Source: Exercitatus varius
Lineage (GTDB): Bacteria > Pseudomonadota > Gammaproteobacteria > Enterobacterales > Pasteurellaceae
NCBI RefSeq assembly: GCF_029577735.1
Contig: NZ_JARQTO010000003.1
Span: 62,001-126,000, forward strand
Reading direction: 5' to 3'
DNA: 64,000 nt
Shown here in pieces: positions 17,221 to 24,937 of the stretch (its first letter is position 1; each line of letters begins with the position of its first letter). The notes beneath the pieces are model-generated. The model was not told the origin of the DNA. It searched no databases and was given only the letters and a program-made list of their open reading frames with translations. Made by a program: the position numbers and the translations under genes.

Positions 17221-17587
17221 CCTCAAAATCGTTGGTTTCAACTTCAGCTACAGCAGCTTTACGCTCGTCTTTTGCTTTAGCCATTGGGGACGCTTCGGTT
17301 ACGGCGTGCTTAGTACGAATAATCACGTTACGAAGAACGGCGTCGTTGTAACGGAAAGTTGTTTCCAGCTCGTCGATGACTTCTTGAGGCGCTTCTACAT
17401 TCATAAGCACATAATGTGCTTTATGTAATTTATTGATTGGGTATGCCAATTGACGACGACCCCAATCTTCTAGGCGATGAATCTGACCGCCGGCTTCTTT
17501 TACAGAACCGGTGTAGCGTTCAATCATACCTGGTACTTGTTCGCTTTGGTCCGGATGAACCATAAAAACGATTTCGTAGTGACGCAT
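17207..17587 (-). CDS. rpsF: 30S ribosomal protein S6
   Basis: S6 pairs with S18 on the small-subunit platform. The 126-residue protein begins MRHYEIVFMVHPDQSEQVPG and ends in an acidic tail (FEDAEE), which relatives extend by modification with glutamates. It is the first gene of the operon. TAAGGAG lies just upstream as the ribosome site, within a probable S6:S18-binding leader. Confidence 0.97.
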   Translation of the reverse strand: MRHYEIVFMVHPDQSEQVPGMIERYTGSVKEAGGQIHRLEDWGRRQLAYPINKLHKAHYVLMNVEAPQEVIDELETTFRYNDAVLRNVIIRTKHAVTEASPMAKAKDERKAAVAEVETNDFEDAEE

Positions 17588-17660
17588 TACTGCTCCTTAC
17601 GGGTTAATCAGCCTCCGACGATAGACCAGTCACCAGTCTGCGGAAGCAAGGAACTAAAAA
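17588..17660 (-). promoter_or_regulatory. Probable S6:S18 autoregulatory leader of rpsF
   Basis: On the minus strand the leader contains CTTCCGC...CGGAGG pairing segments and ends ACCCGTAAGGAGCAGTA before the ATG. The CCG triplet next to AAGGAG matches the known S6:S18 leader motif of many bacteria, in which the protein pair represses its own mRNA. Assigned by motif and position only. Confidence 0.5.
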
Positions 17661-17746
17661 ATGGATGTGACTGTAGAGCGCGAATTATACAGAAATTCAT
17701 TGGAAAAACAAGTGAAAATTGGATAAAAACCGCTCGCTTTTTGGGA

Positions 17747-17840
17747 AAAGTGCGGTCACAAAAAGCAACGCTTTTTGAACGTTGGCTTTGCCAACGGTGG
17801 CGAAGCCATAAGTAATCGCCCCGGCGATTACGCATAAAAA
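17747..17840. repeat. Uptake sequence plus structured intergenic repeat, copy 2
   Basis: An uptake sequence (17747-17757) and an A-run/T-run segment precede a core at 17777-17840, nearly identical to the one at 3937-4000. This copy has three clean hairpins: GTTGGC-TTT-GCCAAC, GGC-GAA-GCC and TAATCGCC-CC-GGCGATTA. It ends CGCATAAAAA, one base before the stop codon of the 51-codon gene on the minus strand. It lies between that gene and the rpsF leader, so it could shape the 3' end of the small gene's transcript. Confidence 0.75.
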
Positions 17841-17841
17841 T

Positions 17842-17997
17842 TTAATCGTTTTCCAGACTCATAAAATGGAGCGCTTTGCGATCGGCGATTTTGCGTTTGT
17901 GTCGTTTTAAACGATGAAGACGCAGTGCGCGATGGACTTGGGCGAGATGCGATAATTTCGACGTTTTGCGTAAAAACGTTCTGCGTTTTAATGCCAT
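17842..17997 (-). CDS. Small very basic protein, function unknown (51 residues)
   Basis: An open frame of 51 codons begins MALKRRTFLRKTSKLSHLAQ and ends FMSLEND. About 18 of 51 residues are Lys, Arg or His, arranged in helix-compatible runs (VHRALRLHRLKRHKRK). AAGGAA lies seven bases before the ATG as a good ribosome site. The ATG comes nine bases after the mltF stop on the same strand, so the two are probably co-transcribed. It resembles no protein I can name. Nucleic-acid binding would be a guess from charge alone. The structured repeat at 17777-17840 begins right after its stop codon. Confidence 0.65.
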   Translation of the reverse strand: MALKRRTFLRKTSKLSHLAQVHRALRLHRLKRHKRKIADRKALHFMSLEND

Positions 17998-18006
17998 ATT
18001 TTTTCC

Positions 18007-19458
18007 TTAATTCTGCGATTCCTGCGGTGTCATCATAATGGAATCCGTCACATTTTCAAGCGGTTGCGAAATCTGATCTTCCTGCACTCGATGATAATTG
18101 GTGATGCTGTTCATGTAACGGCGGATGTTTTCCACGTATTGAAAGGCTTCGTATCCTCTGGCGTAACCGTATTTCAGCTTGCTGTAATGCTGTTTTTCCG
18201 CCAGTAACGGGAGATTTTTTTTCACGTCCAGCCAATTGTCCGGATCGCCGCCCAGGGTTTTGGTTAAACGGCGGACGTCCAGCATGTGGCCCAATCCCAT
18301 ATTGTACGCCGTTAAGGCATACCAGATTTTATCTTCCTGCGGGACGCTGTTCGGTACTTGAGAAATCAACCAGTGTAAATATTCGGATCCCGCTTTAATA
18401 CTTTGTTCGGCGTCGGTGCGGTCATTGATGTTCATGCGATCCGCGGTGGCTTTGGTGAGCATCATAATGCCTCGAACGCCGGTTGGCGAAGTGGCGTCTT
18501 CATTCCAGTGAGATTCCTGGTAGGCGACCGCCGCGAGTAACCGCCAATCCAACTCGCCTTTGTATTTCTCAAAAAGTGCGGTGTATTTCGGCAGAGTTTT
18601 TTCAATGGCGTCGGTATAGGATTTAATATCCACGTAATCAAATTGCGCGATATGGCTGAAATATTTTTCTTCAATGCGGGCAATCAGACCGTTTTCAATG
18701 GCGCCGTTCATAAAATCCAGCAAGGCGGCCTGCAGTTCGCTGTACGAACTGGACGGCAAATACCAATGCACATCCGCTTCATCCGTAATGTCGAACGCCA
18801 CCGCGATTTCCGGTTTGATTTGCTGTGCCGCCGAAACGTCGATGGAATTGGCAATGGTATAATCGATTTTGCCTTCCGCCACTTGTAACAATAAGGCTTC
18901 CTGGCTCAGCTGAGAACTGGTTTGCCAACTTAAAGCCGGTTGTTTTTTTTGTTCGGCGGACAGAATATTAAGCAATTCTTCGCTTTTGGCGATGACCAAT
19001 TTATCTTTTGCCGATAATTGCGCCAATGAACGAGGTTTGTCTTTCCCTTTGCGGTAAACCAATTGCCACGAAGCGGAAGTGTAAGCCGGGCCGAATTGGA
19101 ATTGGTTCTGATAACGTTGTTGATGTAACAGATTGGCGGCGGCGATATCGATTTCGTTATTTTGTAACGCTTCGAATAGCGCATCGCTGTTATCCAGCGA
19201 TTTCACCTCTAATTTTACGCCCAGATAATCGGCAAAGGCTTTGCTTAAATCGTATTCCAGGCCTGCAGGATTACCGTTGGGATCGATAAAATAAGAGACG
19301 GAATTATTGACGGTGCCCACCACTAATGCGCCGCGTTCCTGAATTGCCTCATAGTGATTGGCTTCAGAACGAATAATCTGCTGCCACGGAAAAACCATAT
19401 CCACCGCCCACAGTAAAAGCGCCAGAGCCACACTGATTCGAATAACTAAACCTTTCAA
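18007..19458 (-). CDS. mltF: Membrane-bound lytic murein transglycosylase F
   Basis: MltF cleaves glycan strands of peptidoglycan to form 1,6-anhydro ends. The 483-residue protein starts with a membrane anchor/signal (about residues 4-22). A periplasmic solute-binding-like regulatory domain follows (about 40-265, with ALVVGTVNNS and GLEYDLSKAFADYL). The C-terminal SLT domain is near 285-430, with catalytic Glu in AYQESHWNEDA, then GVRGIMMLTKATA and YNMGLGH. An uptake sequence lies within it near 18574. A small basic gene follows immediately on the same strand. Confidence 0.93.
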   Translation of the reverse strand: MKGLVIRISVALALLLWAVDMVFPWQQIIRSEANHYEAIQERGALVVGTVNNSVSYFIDPNGNPAGLEYDLSKAFADYLGVKLEVKSLDNSDALFEALQNNEIDIAAANLLHQQRYQNQFQFGPAYTSASWQLVYRKGKDKPRSLAQLSAKDKLVIAKSEELLNILSAEQKKQPALSWQTSSQLSQEALLLQVAEGKIDYTIANSIDVSAAQQIKPEIAVAFDITDEADVHWYLPSSSYSELQAALLDFMNGAIENGLIARIEEKYFSHIAQFDYVDIKSYTDAIEKTLPKYTALFEKYKGELDWRLLAAVAYQESHWNEDATSPTGVRGIMMLTKATADRMNINDRTDAEQSIKAGSEYLHWLISQVPNSVPQEDKIWYALTAYNMGLGHMLDVRRLTKTLGGDPDNWLDVKKNLPLLAEKQHYSKLKYGYARGYEAFQYVENIRRYMNSITNYHRVQEDQISQPLENVTDSIMMTPQESQN

Positions 19459-19556
19459 AGATAACCCGATAACAGAAAAAAGATGCGACCATTTTAACGA
19501 ATCGAACGATAAAGTAAAAGTGCGGGCGAATTTTTCGTTGTTTTTGAGGATTGAAA

Positions 19557-19633
<77 letters not shown>

Positions 19634-19685
19634 AATTCAAATGGATATTTCTGTTAAGAAAATTCAAAGGAAACATAAAAAGAAA

Positions 19686-19762
19686 TGGTCGGCGAGATAG
19701 GATTTGAACCTACGACCCACTGGTCCCAAACCAGTTGCGCTACCAAGCTGCGCTACTCGCCG
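19686..19762 (-). tRNA. tRNA-Pro (anticodon TGG)
   Basis: On the minus strand the gene starts CGGCGAGTAGCGCAGCTTGG. The anticodon loop TTTGGGA gives TGG, on an ACTGG/CCAGT stem. The T-loop is TTCAAAT, the acceptor closes CGGCGAG/CTCGCCG, and CCA is encoded. It lies 52 bases upstream of the tRNA-Arg gene on the same strand, so the two are probably one transcript. Confidence 0.95.
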
Positions 19763-19935
19763 ACAAGATGTGTGCATTATAAGTTTCTTTCCATTTCAGT
19801 CAATCATTTTTTTCGTTTTTTTCGTTGAACGCTCAAAATTGTGCCAATTTCACCGAGAGAGACTTACATTCGCACGGAATTTTTGCGACAATAGCAAACG
19901 TTTTCGTGACTTATTTTAATTTAAAGGAAAAATTC

Positions 19936-20793
19936 ATGGCGGCAGAAGTAATTTCGGGTACGGAACTGGCGAAAAGAATCAAATCGGAACTGACTCAGAA
20001 AATTCAGCAATATATTTCACAGGAGCGACGGGCTCCCGGATTGGCGGTGATTCTGGTGGGATCCGATCCCGCATCGCAGGTTTATGTGGGCAGCAAACGG
20101 AAAAGCTGTACGGAAATCGGGATTCGCTCCAAATCTTATGATCTGCCGGAAACCACAACGGAAGCGGAATTATTGTCCGTTATCGACGAGTTAAATCGGG
20201 ATCCCGATGTAGACGGCATTTTAGTTCAATTACCGTTACCGAAACACATTGACAGCACCAAAGTGATTGAACGGATTGCGCCGAATAAAGACGTGGACGG
20301 TTTTCATCCGTACAATGTGGGACGTTTATGCCAACGCATCCCGACTTTACGCGCCTGCACGCCGTACGGAATTATGAAACTGCTGGAAACCACCGGGCGG
20401 GATCTGCATGGTCAACACGCCGTGATTGTGGGCGCTTCGAATATTGTCGGCCGCCCGATGGCTATGGAATTGCTGCTTGCCGGTTGCACCGTCACCGTGA
20501 CCCATCGTTTTACCAAAGATTTGGAAAGTCACGTTCGGCAAGCGGATATTCTGGTGGTGGCGGTAGGCAAAGCGGAATTTATCGACGGCGATTGGGTGAA
20601 ACCGGGCGCAATCGTTATCGACGTCGGCATTAACCGCGGCGAAGACGGCAAATTGCGCGGTGACGTGCAATATGCCAAAGCGGCGGAACAAGCCGCCTTT
20701 ATTACCCCGGTTCCCGGCGGCGTCGGGCCGATGACGGTCGCGATGCTAATGGCGAACACATTGACGGCTTATGAACAACATTTAAACGCATAA
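19936..20793 (+). CDS. folD: Bifunctional methylene-THF dehydrogenase/cyclohydrolase FolD
   Basis: FolD interconverts 5,10-methylene-THF and 10-formyl-THF for purine and formyl-Met synthesis. From ATG 19936 (MAAEVISGTELAKRIK) it has 285 residues, the usual length. Visible motifs are YVGSKRKSCTEIGI with the catalytic lysine, DGILVQLPLPKHID, and the nucleotide-binding VIVGASNIVGRPM, with FITPVPGGVGPMTVAML near the C-terminus. TTAAAGGAAA supports this start over an upstream in-frame codon at 19825. Confidence 0.96.
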   Translation: MAAEVISGTELAKRIKSELTQKIQQYISQERRAPGLAVILVGSDPASQVYVGSKRKSCTEIGIRSKSYDLPETTTEAELLSVIDELNRDPDVDGILVQLPLPKHIDSTKVIERIAPNKDVDGFHPYNVGRLCQRIPTLRACTPYGIMKLLETTGRDLHGQHAVIVGASNIVGRPMAMELLLAGCTVTVTHRFTKDLESHVRQADILVVAVGKAEFIDGDWVKPGAIVIDVGINRGEDGKLRGDVQYAKAAEQAAFITPVPGGVGPMTVAMLMANTLTAYEQHLNA

Positions 20794-20940
20794 CTTGGTC
20801 AGGCCGATTTACATCGATGAATAATCTGAACTAAAATAGCAAAGTGCGGTCGGAATTTATGCAGTTTTTGGCGTGACAACCGCGTCGTAAAAATCGTACG
20901 GTTTCACCGTTCGCTTGCACAATTAACAGAGGAAAGAAAA

Positions 20941-21381
20941 ATGGGCTTATTTGATTTTGTAGGAAACATCGGTAAAAAAATCTTCAATAAAGAAGAAGAC
21001 GCATCTCAGGCTGTGACGAATCACATCGCCGAAGATAATCCGGGTATCGATAATGTGGCCGTAACCGTTGAAAACGGCGTGGCAAAACTTTCCGGTGTGG
21101 CCGCAACGGCGGAAGCGGCGGAAAAAGCCATTTTGATGGCGGGCAACATTGAAGGTATCGAGTCGGTGAATATCGACGCCATTAAAGTATTGAACGGTTC
21201 GCTGGGTGGCGATGACGAGTTTTATACCATCCAGAAAGGCGATTCGCTGTGGAAAATTGCGGAAAAAACCTATGGTAACGGCGCGAAATATACGGCAATC
21301 GTGGCAGCTAATAAAGAAGTGATTAAAGACGAAAATAAAATCTTCCCGGGGCAAAAAATTCGCTTACCGAAATCACTGTAA
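20941..21381 (+). CDS. kbp: BON/LysM potassium-binding protein (Kbp/YgaU-like)
   Basis: This is a 146-residue two-domain protein. The N-terminal BON domain (about residues 20-90) includes NVAVTVENGVAKLSG and AEKAILMAGNIEGIESVNI. The C-terminal LysM domain (about 95-145) includes FYTIQKGDSLWKIAEKTYG and IFPGQKIRLPKSL. The E. coli homologue binds K+ in the cytoplasm; like it, this one has no signal peptide. It stands alone between an uptake sequence at 20841-20851 and its own terminator. Confidence 0.88.
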   Translation: MGLFDFVGNIGKKIFNKEEDASQAVTNHIAEDNPGIDNVAVTVENGVAKLSGVAATAEAAEKAILMAGNIEGIESVNIDAIKVLNGSLGGDDEFYTIQKGDSLWKIAEKTYGNGAKYTAIVAANKEVIKDENKIFPGQKIRLPKSL

Positions 21382-21398
21382 AATCCGGTTTTTTATGC

Positions 21399-21426
21399 AA
21401 TCCCGTCCGTTGAGACGGGATTTTTT
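21399..21426 (+). terminator. Intrinsic terminator
   Basis: The stem AATCCCGTC / GACGGGATT with loop CGTTGA is followed by TTTTT. It closes the kbp gene before the trigger factor promoter region. Confidence 0.9.
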
Positions 21427-21534
21427 ATGTACAAATTTTTTTTCTCGACGAAATCTGAATCTTTCGCTATAATTCGCCAGTTTTATAGCCAAATATAGCT
21501 AAATTCATTCAAATTTACTTAAAGGAAAACAAGA

Positions 21535-22830
21535 ATGTCAACAATTGAAACAACTCAAGGTTTAGAACGTCGTGTTTCTATCACTATTCCTGCTAATGAA
21601 GTTGAAACGGCCGTTCGCGAGCAATTAAAAGGTTTTGCCAAAAACGCGCGCGTAGACGGTTTCCGCAAAGGTAAAGTGCCTCATCACATCATCGCACAGC
21701 GTTTCGGCGCATCCGCACGTTCCGAAGCGTTAAACGACCTGTTGCCGCGTCATTTCTTCGATTTAGCGTTTAAAGAAAAATTAAACCTTGCCGGTCGCCC
21801 GACTTTTGCCGTTGAAAACGCAGAAAGCGGCAAAGACGTTGTATTCACCGCGACGTTCGAAGTGTATCCTGAAGTTGAATTAAAAGGTTTGGAAAACATT
21901 AAAGTTGAAAAACCGGTTGTTGAAATCACTGAAGCGGACGTGGACAACATGGTCGAAGTGTTACGCAAACAACAGGCGACTTGGACTGAAAGTCAGGATG
22001 CGGCGAAAGCGGACGATCGCGTAACTATCGATTTCACCGGCACTATCGACGGTGAAGAATTTGAAGGCGGCAAGGCGTCCGATTTCGTATTACTCATGGG
22101 TCAAGGCCGTATGATTCCGGGCTTTGAAGACGGTATTGTCGGTCACAAAGCCGGCGAACAGTTCGATATCGATGTCACTTTCCCGGCAGAATATCACGCC
22201 GAAAACTTAAAAGGAAAAGCGGCAAAATTCGCTATTACCCTGAAAAAAGTGGAAGTGATGGTGTTACCTGAACTAACTGACGAATTCGTAGCAAAATTCG
22301 GTCCGAATACCAAAACCGTAGCGGATTTACGCAATGAAATCCGCAAAAATATGCAACGCGAATTGAAAAACGCATTGACTTCACGCGTAAAACAACAGGT
22401 TATCGACGGTTTATTAGCTGAAAATGCGATCGAAGTGCCTTTCGTAGCGGTTGATCAGGAAATCGAAGTATTACGCGGACAGGCGGCGCAACGTTTCGGC
22501 GGCAATGCGCAACAAGCGGCGCAATTACCGCGCGAACTGTTCGAGGAGCAAGCGAAACGTCGCGTTCAAGTGGGCTTACTGTTCGGCGAAATCATTGCTT
22601 CAAACGAATTAAAAGCCGATGAAGATCGCGTAAAAGCCATGATTGAGGATATTGCCTCCGCTTACGAACAACCGGCTGAAGTTATCGAATACTACAATAA
22701 AAACAACGAGTTGATGAAAAACTTACGTAATGTGGTATTGGAAGAACAAGCGGTTGACGCGGTATTAGCGAAAGCGCAAGTGACTGAGAAAAAAGCTTCG
22801 TTCGATGAAATCATGAATCCGCAAGCATAA
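21535..22830 (+). CDS. tig: Trigger factor
   Basis: Trigger factor is the ribosome-bound chaperone and prolyl isomerase that meets new chains at the exit tunnel. The 431-residue protein shows the ribosome-binding loop GFRKGKVP, which contains the signature G-F-R-x-G-x-x-P. The FKBP-like PPIase domain lies near 155-245 (DRVTIDFTGTIDGEEFEGG), and the C-terminal chaperone domain follows. TATAAT at 21468-21473 is a likely -10 box. It precedes clpP-clpX-lon in the usual order. Confidence 0.97.
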   Translation: MSTIETTQGLERRVSITIPANEVETAVREQLKGFAKNARVDGFRKGKVPHHIIAQRFGASARSEALNDLLPRHFFDLAFKEKLNLAGRPTFAVENAESGKDVVFTATFEVYPEVELKGLENIKVEKPVVEITEADVDNMVEVLRKQQATWTESQDAAKADDRVTIDFTGTIDGEEFEGGKASDFVLLMGQGRMIPGFEDGIVGHKAGEQFDIDVTFPAEYHAENLKGKAAKFAITLKKVEVMVLPELTDEFVAKFGPNTKTVADLRNEIRKNMQRELKNALTSRVKQQVIDGLLAENAIEVPFVAVDQEIEVLRGQAAQRFGGNAQQAAQLPRELFEEQAKRRVQVGLLFGEIIASNELKADEDRVKAMIEDIASAYEQPAEVIEYYNKNNELMKNLRNVVLEEQAVDAVLAKAQVTEKKASFDEIMNPQA

Positions 22831-22848
22831 TTTGACTGACTGATTCGT

Positions 22849-22908
22849 AAAGTGCGGTCGATTTTACGTGAGTTTTAAAAACTTGCCGAAAATTGACCGC
22901 ACTTTTTC
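22849..22908 (+). terminator. Inverted uptake-sequence pair after tig
   Basis: AAAGTGCGGTC (22849-22859) and GACCGCACTTTTT (22895-22907) are 35 bases apart. Inside the loop, ACTTGCCG and related bases allow further pairing. The T run after the second arm suits a terminator. Confidence 0.75.
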
Positions 22909-22972
22909 ATTTCGAACGAATTTCAGGTAGAATAACCGAACGATTTTTTAACCGAATTTAACGGAGAACTTT

Positions 22973-23557
22973 ATGGCATTGGTTCCAATGGTGATTGAAC
23001 AGACTTCGCGCGGCGAACGTTCGTACGATATTTATTCGCGTCTTTTAAAAGAGCGCGTCATTTTTTTAAGCGGCGAAGTGGAAGACAACATGGCGAATTT
23101 GATCGTCGCCCAGCTTTTGTTTTTGGAATCGGAAGATCCGGATAAAGACATTAATCTGTACATTAATAGCCCGGGCGGTTCCGTAACGGCGGGGATGGCG
23201 ATTTACGACACCATGCAGTTTATCAAACCGGATATACGCACGCTTTGTATCGGTCAGGCCTGTTCCATGGGCGCGTTTTTATTAGCCGGCGGGGCGGCGG
23301 GCAAGCGGGCGGCGTTACCGCATGCCCGGGTGATGATTCATCAGCCTTTAGGCGGATTCCGCGGCCAGGCGTCGGATATTCAGATTCATGCGCAGGAAAT
23401 TTTAAAAATCAAACATACTTTGAATGAACGCCTGGCTTTCCATTCCGGTCAACCGTTGGAACAAATCGAAAAAGACACCGATCGCGACAATTTTATGTCT
23501 GCGGAAGAAGCGAAAAATTACGGACTAATCGACAGCGTTTTGGTAAAACGCGGCTAA
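22973..23557 (+). CDS. clpP: ATP-dependent Clp protease proteolytic subunit
   Basis: ClpP is the barrel-shaped serine protease fed by ClpX or ClpA. The 194-residue protein has the full catalytic triad: Ser98 (QACSMGAF), His123 (MIHQPLGG) and Asp172 (DRDNFM). AACGGAGAAC serves as the ribosome site. clpX follows after a short gap, so the two subunits are made together. Confidence 0.98.
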   Translation: MALVPMVIEQTSRGERSYDIYSRLLKERVIFLSGEVEDNMANLIVAQLLFLESEDPDKDINLYINSPGGSVTAGMAIYDTMQFIKPDIRTLCIGQACSMGAFLLAGGAAGKRAALPHARVMIHQPLGGFRGQASDIQIHAQEILKIKHTLNERLAFHSGQPLEQIEKDTDRDNFMSAEEAKNYGLIDSVLVKRG

Positions 23558-23572
23558 GGATTGAGAGATAAC

Positions 23573-24808
23573 ATGACAGACGAAAAAGATACACGTTGTT
23601 CGTTTTGCGGCAAGTCGCAGGACGAAGTGGGCAAGCTCATCGCCGGCACATCGGGTTATATTTGCGGCGACTGCATTGATTTATGCCATACTTTGTTGCA
23701 TGAAGAAATTGAAGCGGAAGAGGAAGAAAGTGCGGACAAAATTGAAGAGAAATTGCCGACGCCTCACGAAATCCGCGCGCATTTGGACGATTATGTTATC
23801 GGTCAGGATTATGCTAAAAAAGTGCTGGCGGTTGCGCTGTATAACCATTACAAACGTTTGCGCTCCGGGCATAAAACCGATGAAGTGGAATTAAGCAAAA
23901 GTAACGTGTTGTTAATCGGACCGACCGGAAGCGGAAAAACCTTATTGGCGCAAACCCTTGCCCGTATGCTGAATGTACCGTTTGCCATGGCGGATGCCAC
24001 CACGTTGACGGAAGCCGGTTATGTGGGCGAAGATGTGGAAAACATCATTCAAAAATTGCTGCAGAACTGCGATTACGATACGGAAAAAGCGGAACAGGGA
24101 ATTATTTATATCGATGAAATCGATAAAATTACCCGCAAATCCGCTAACCCGTCCATTACCCGCGATGTGTCCGGCGAAGGCGTACAGCAGGCGTTACTGA
24201 AAATGATTGAAGGCACGATTGCCGCCGTTCCGCCGCAGGGCGGACGTAAACATCCGCAACAAGAGATGGTGCGAGTGGATACCTCGAAAATTCTGTTTAT
24301 CTGCGGCGGTGCGTTTGCGGGACTGGACAAAATCATCGAAAAACGTGTACATGTGGGCAGCGGCATCGGTTTTAATGCGGAAGTTAAAGGCGAACGGGAT
24401 GAACTTACGCTGACGGATTTGTTCAAACAAATTGAAACGGAAGATTTAATCAAATTCGGTATGATTCCGGAGTTTATCGGCCGTCTGCCGGTGATTGCGC
24501 CGTTAAGCGAATTAGATGAAAATGCGTTAATTTCAATTTTAACCGAACCGAAAAATGCGCTGACCAAGCAATATCAGGCGTTATTCGGGCTGGAAGAGGT
24601 CGAGCTGGAATTTACCCCGGCATCCTTAAAAGCGATGGCGAAAAAAGCCTTGGCGCGTAAAACCGGCGCGCGCGGCTTGCGTTCCATTGTAGAAGGCGTT
24701 TTGCTGGATACCATGTACGATTTACCGTCGCAAGAAAATTTAGCCAAAGTTATCGTAGATGAAGATGTGATTGAAAAAGGCGAGAAGCCGAAATTAATTT
24801 TCAAATAG
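23573..24808 (+). CDS. clpX: ATP-dependent Clp protease ATP-binding subunit ClpX
   Basis: ClpX unfolds tagged proteins and feeds them to ClpP. I use ATG 23573 (MTDEKDTRCSFCGKSQ, 411 residues) because GGATTGAGAG precedes it; a TTG at 23561 is less likely. The N-terminal zinc domain has four cysteines (CSFCGK and CGDCIDLC). The AAA+ module has Walker A GPTGSGKTLLAQ, Walker B IIYIDEIDKI, the pore GYVGED and sensor-2 GARGLRSIVE. A degenerate uptake sequence lies near 23728. Confidence 0.97.
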   Translation: MTDEKDTRCSFCGKSQDEVGKLIAGTSGYICGDCIDLCHTLLHEEIEAEEEESADKIEEKLPTPHEIRAHLDDYVIGQDYAKKVLAVALYNHYKRLRSGHKTDEVELSKSNVLLIGPTGSGKTLLAQTLARMLNVPFAMADATTLTEAGYVGEDVENIIQKLLQNCDYDTEKAEQGIIYIDEIDKITRKSANPSITRDVSGEGVQQALLKMIEGTIAAVPPQGGRKHPQQEMVRVDTSKILFICGGAFAGLDKIIEKRVHVGSGIGFNAEVKGERDELTLTDLFKQIETEDLIKFGMIPEFIGRLPVIAPLSELDENALISILTEPKNALTKQYQALFGLEEVELEFTPASLKAMAKKALARKTGARGLRSIVEGVLLDTMYDLPSQENLAKVIVDEDVIEKGEKPKLIFK

Positions 24809-24825
24809 TCTCTCATTTAGCGTTA

Positions 24826-24857
24826 AAAAAGTGCGGTTAAATTTGACCGCACTTTTT
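24826..24857 (+). terminator. Terminator made of an inverted uptake-sequence pair
   Basis: AAAAGTGCGGT and ACCGCACTTTT form an 11-bp stem around an eight-base loop, followed by TTA. It separates clpX from lon. Confidence 0.88.
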
Positions 24858-24937
24858 AGTCTAAGCTTGAACTTTCGTTTTTTGCCCCCACTTACCTGTT
24901 AATCTACAGATTTAAAGAGAAGAAAGAGTATATAAAT

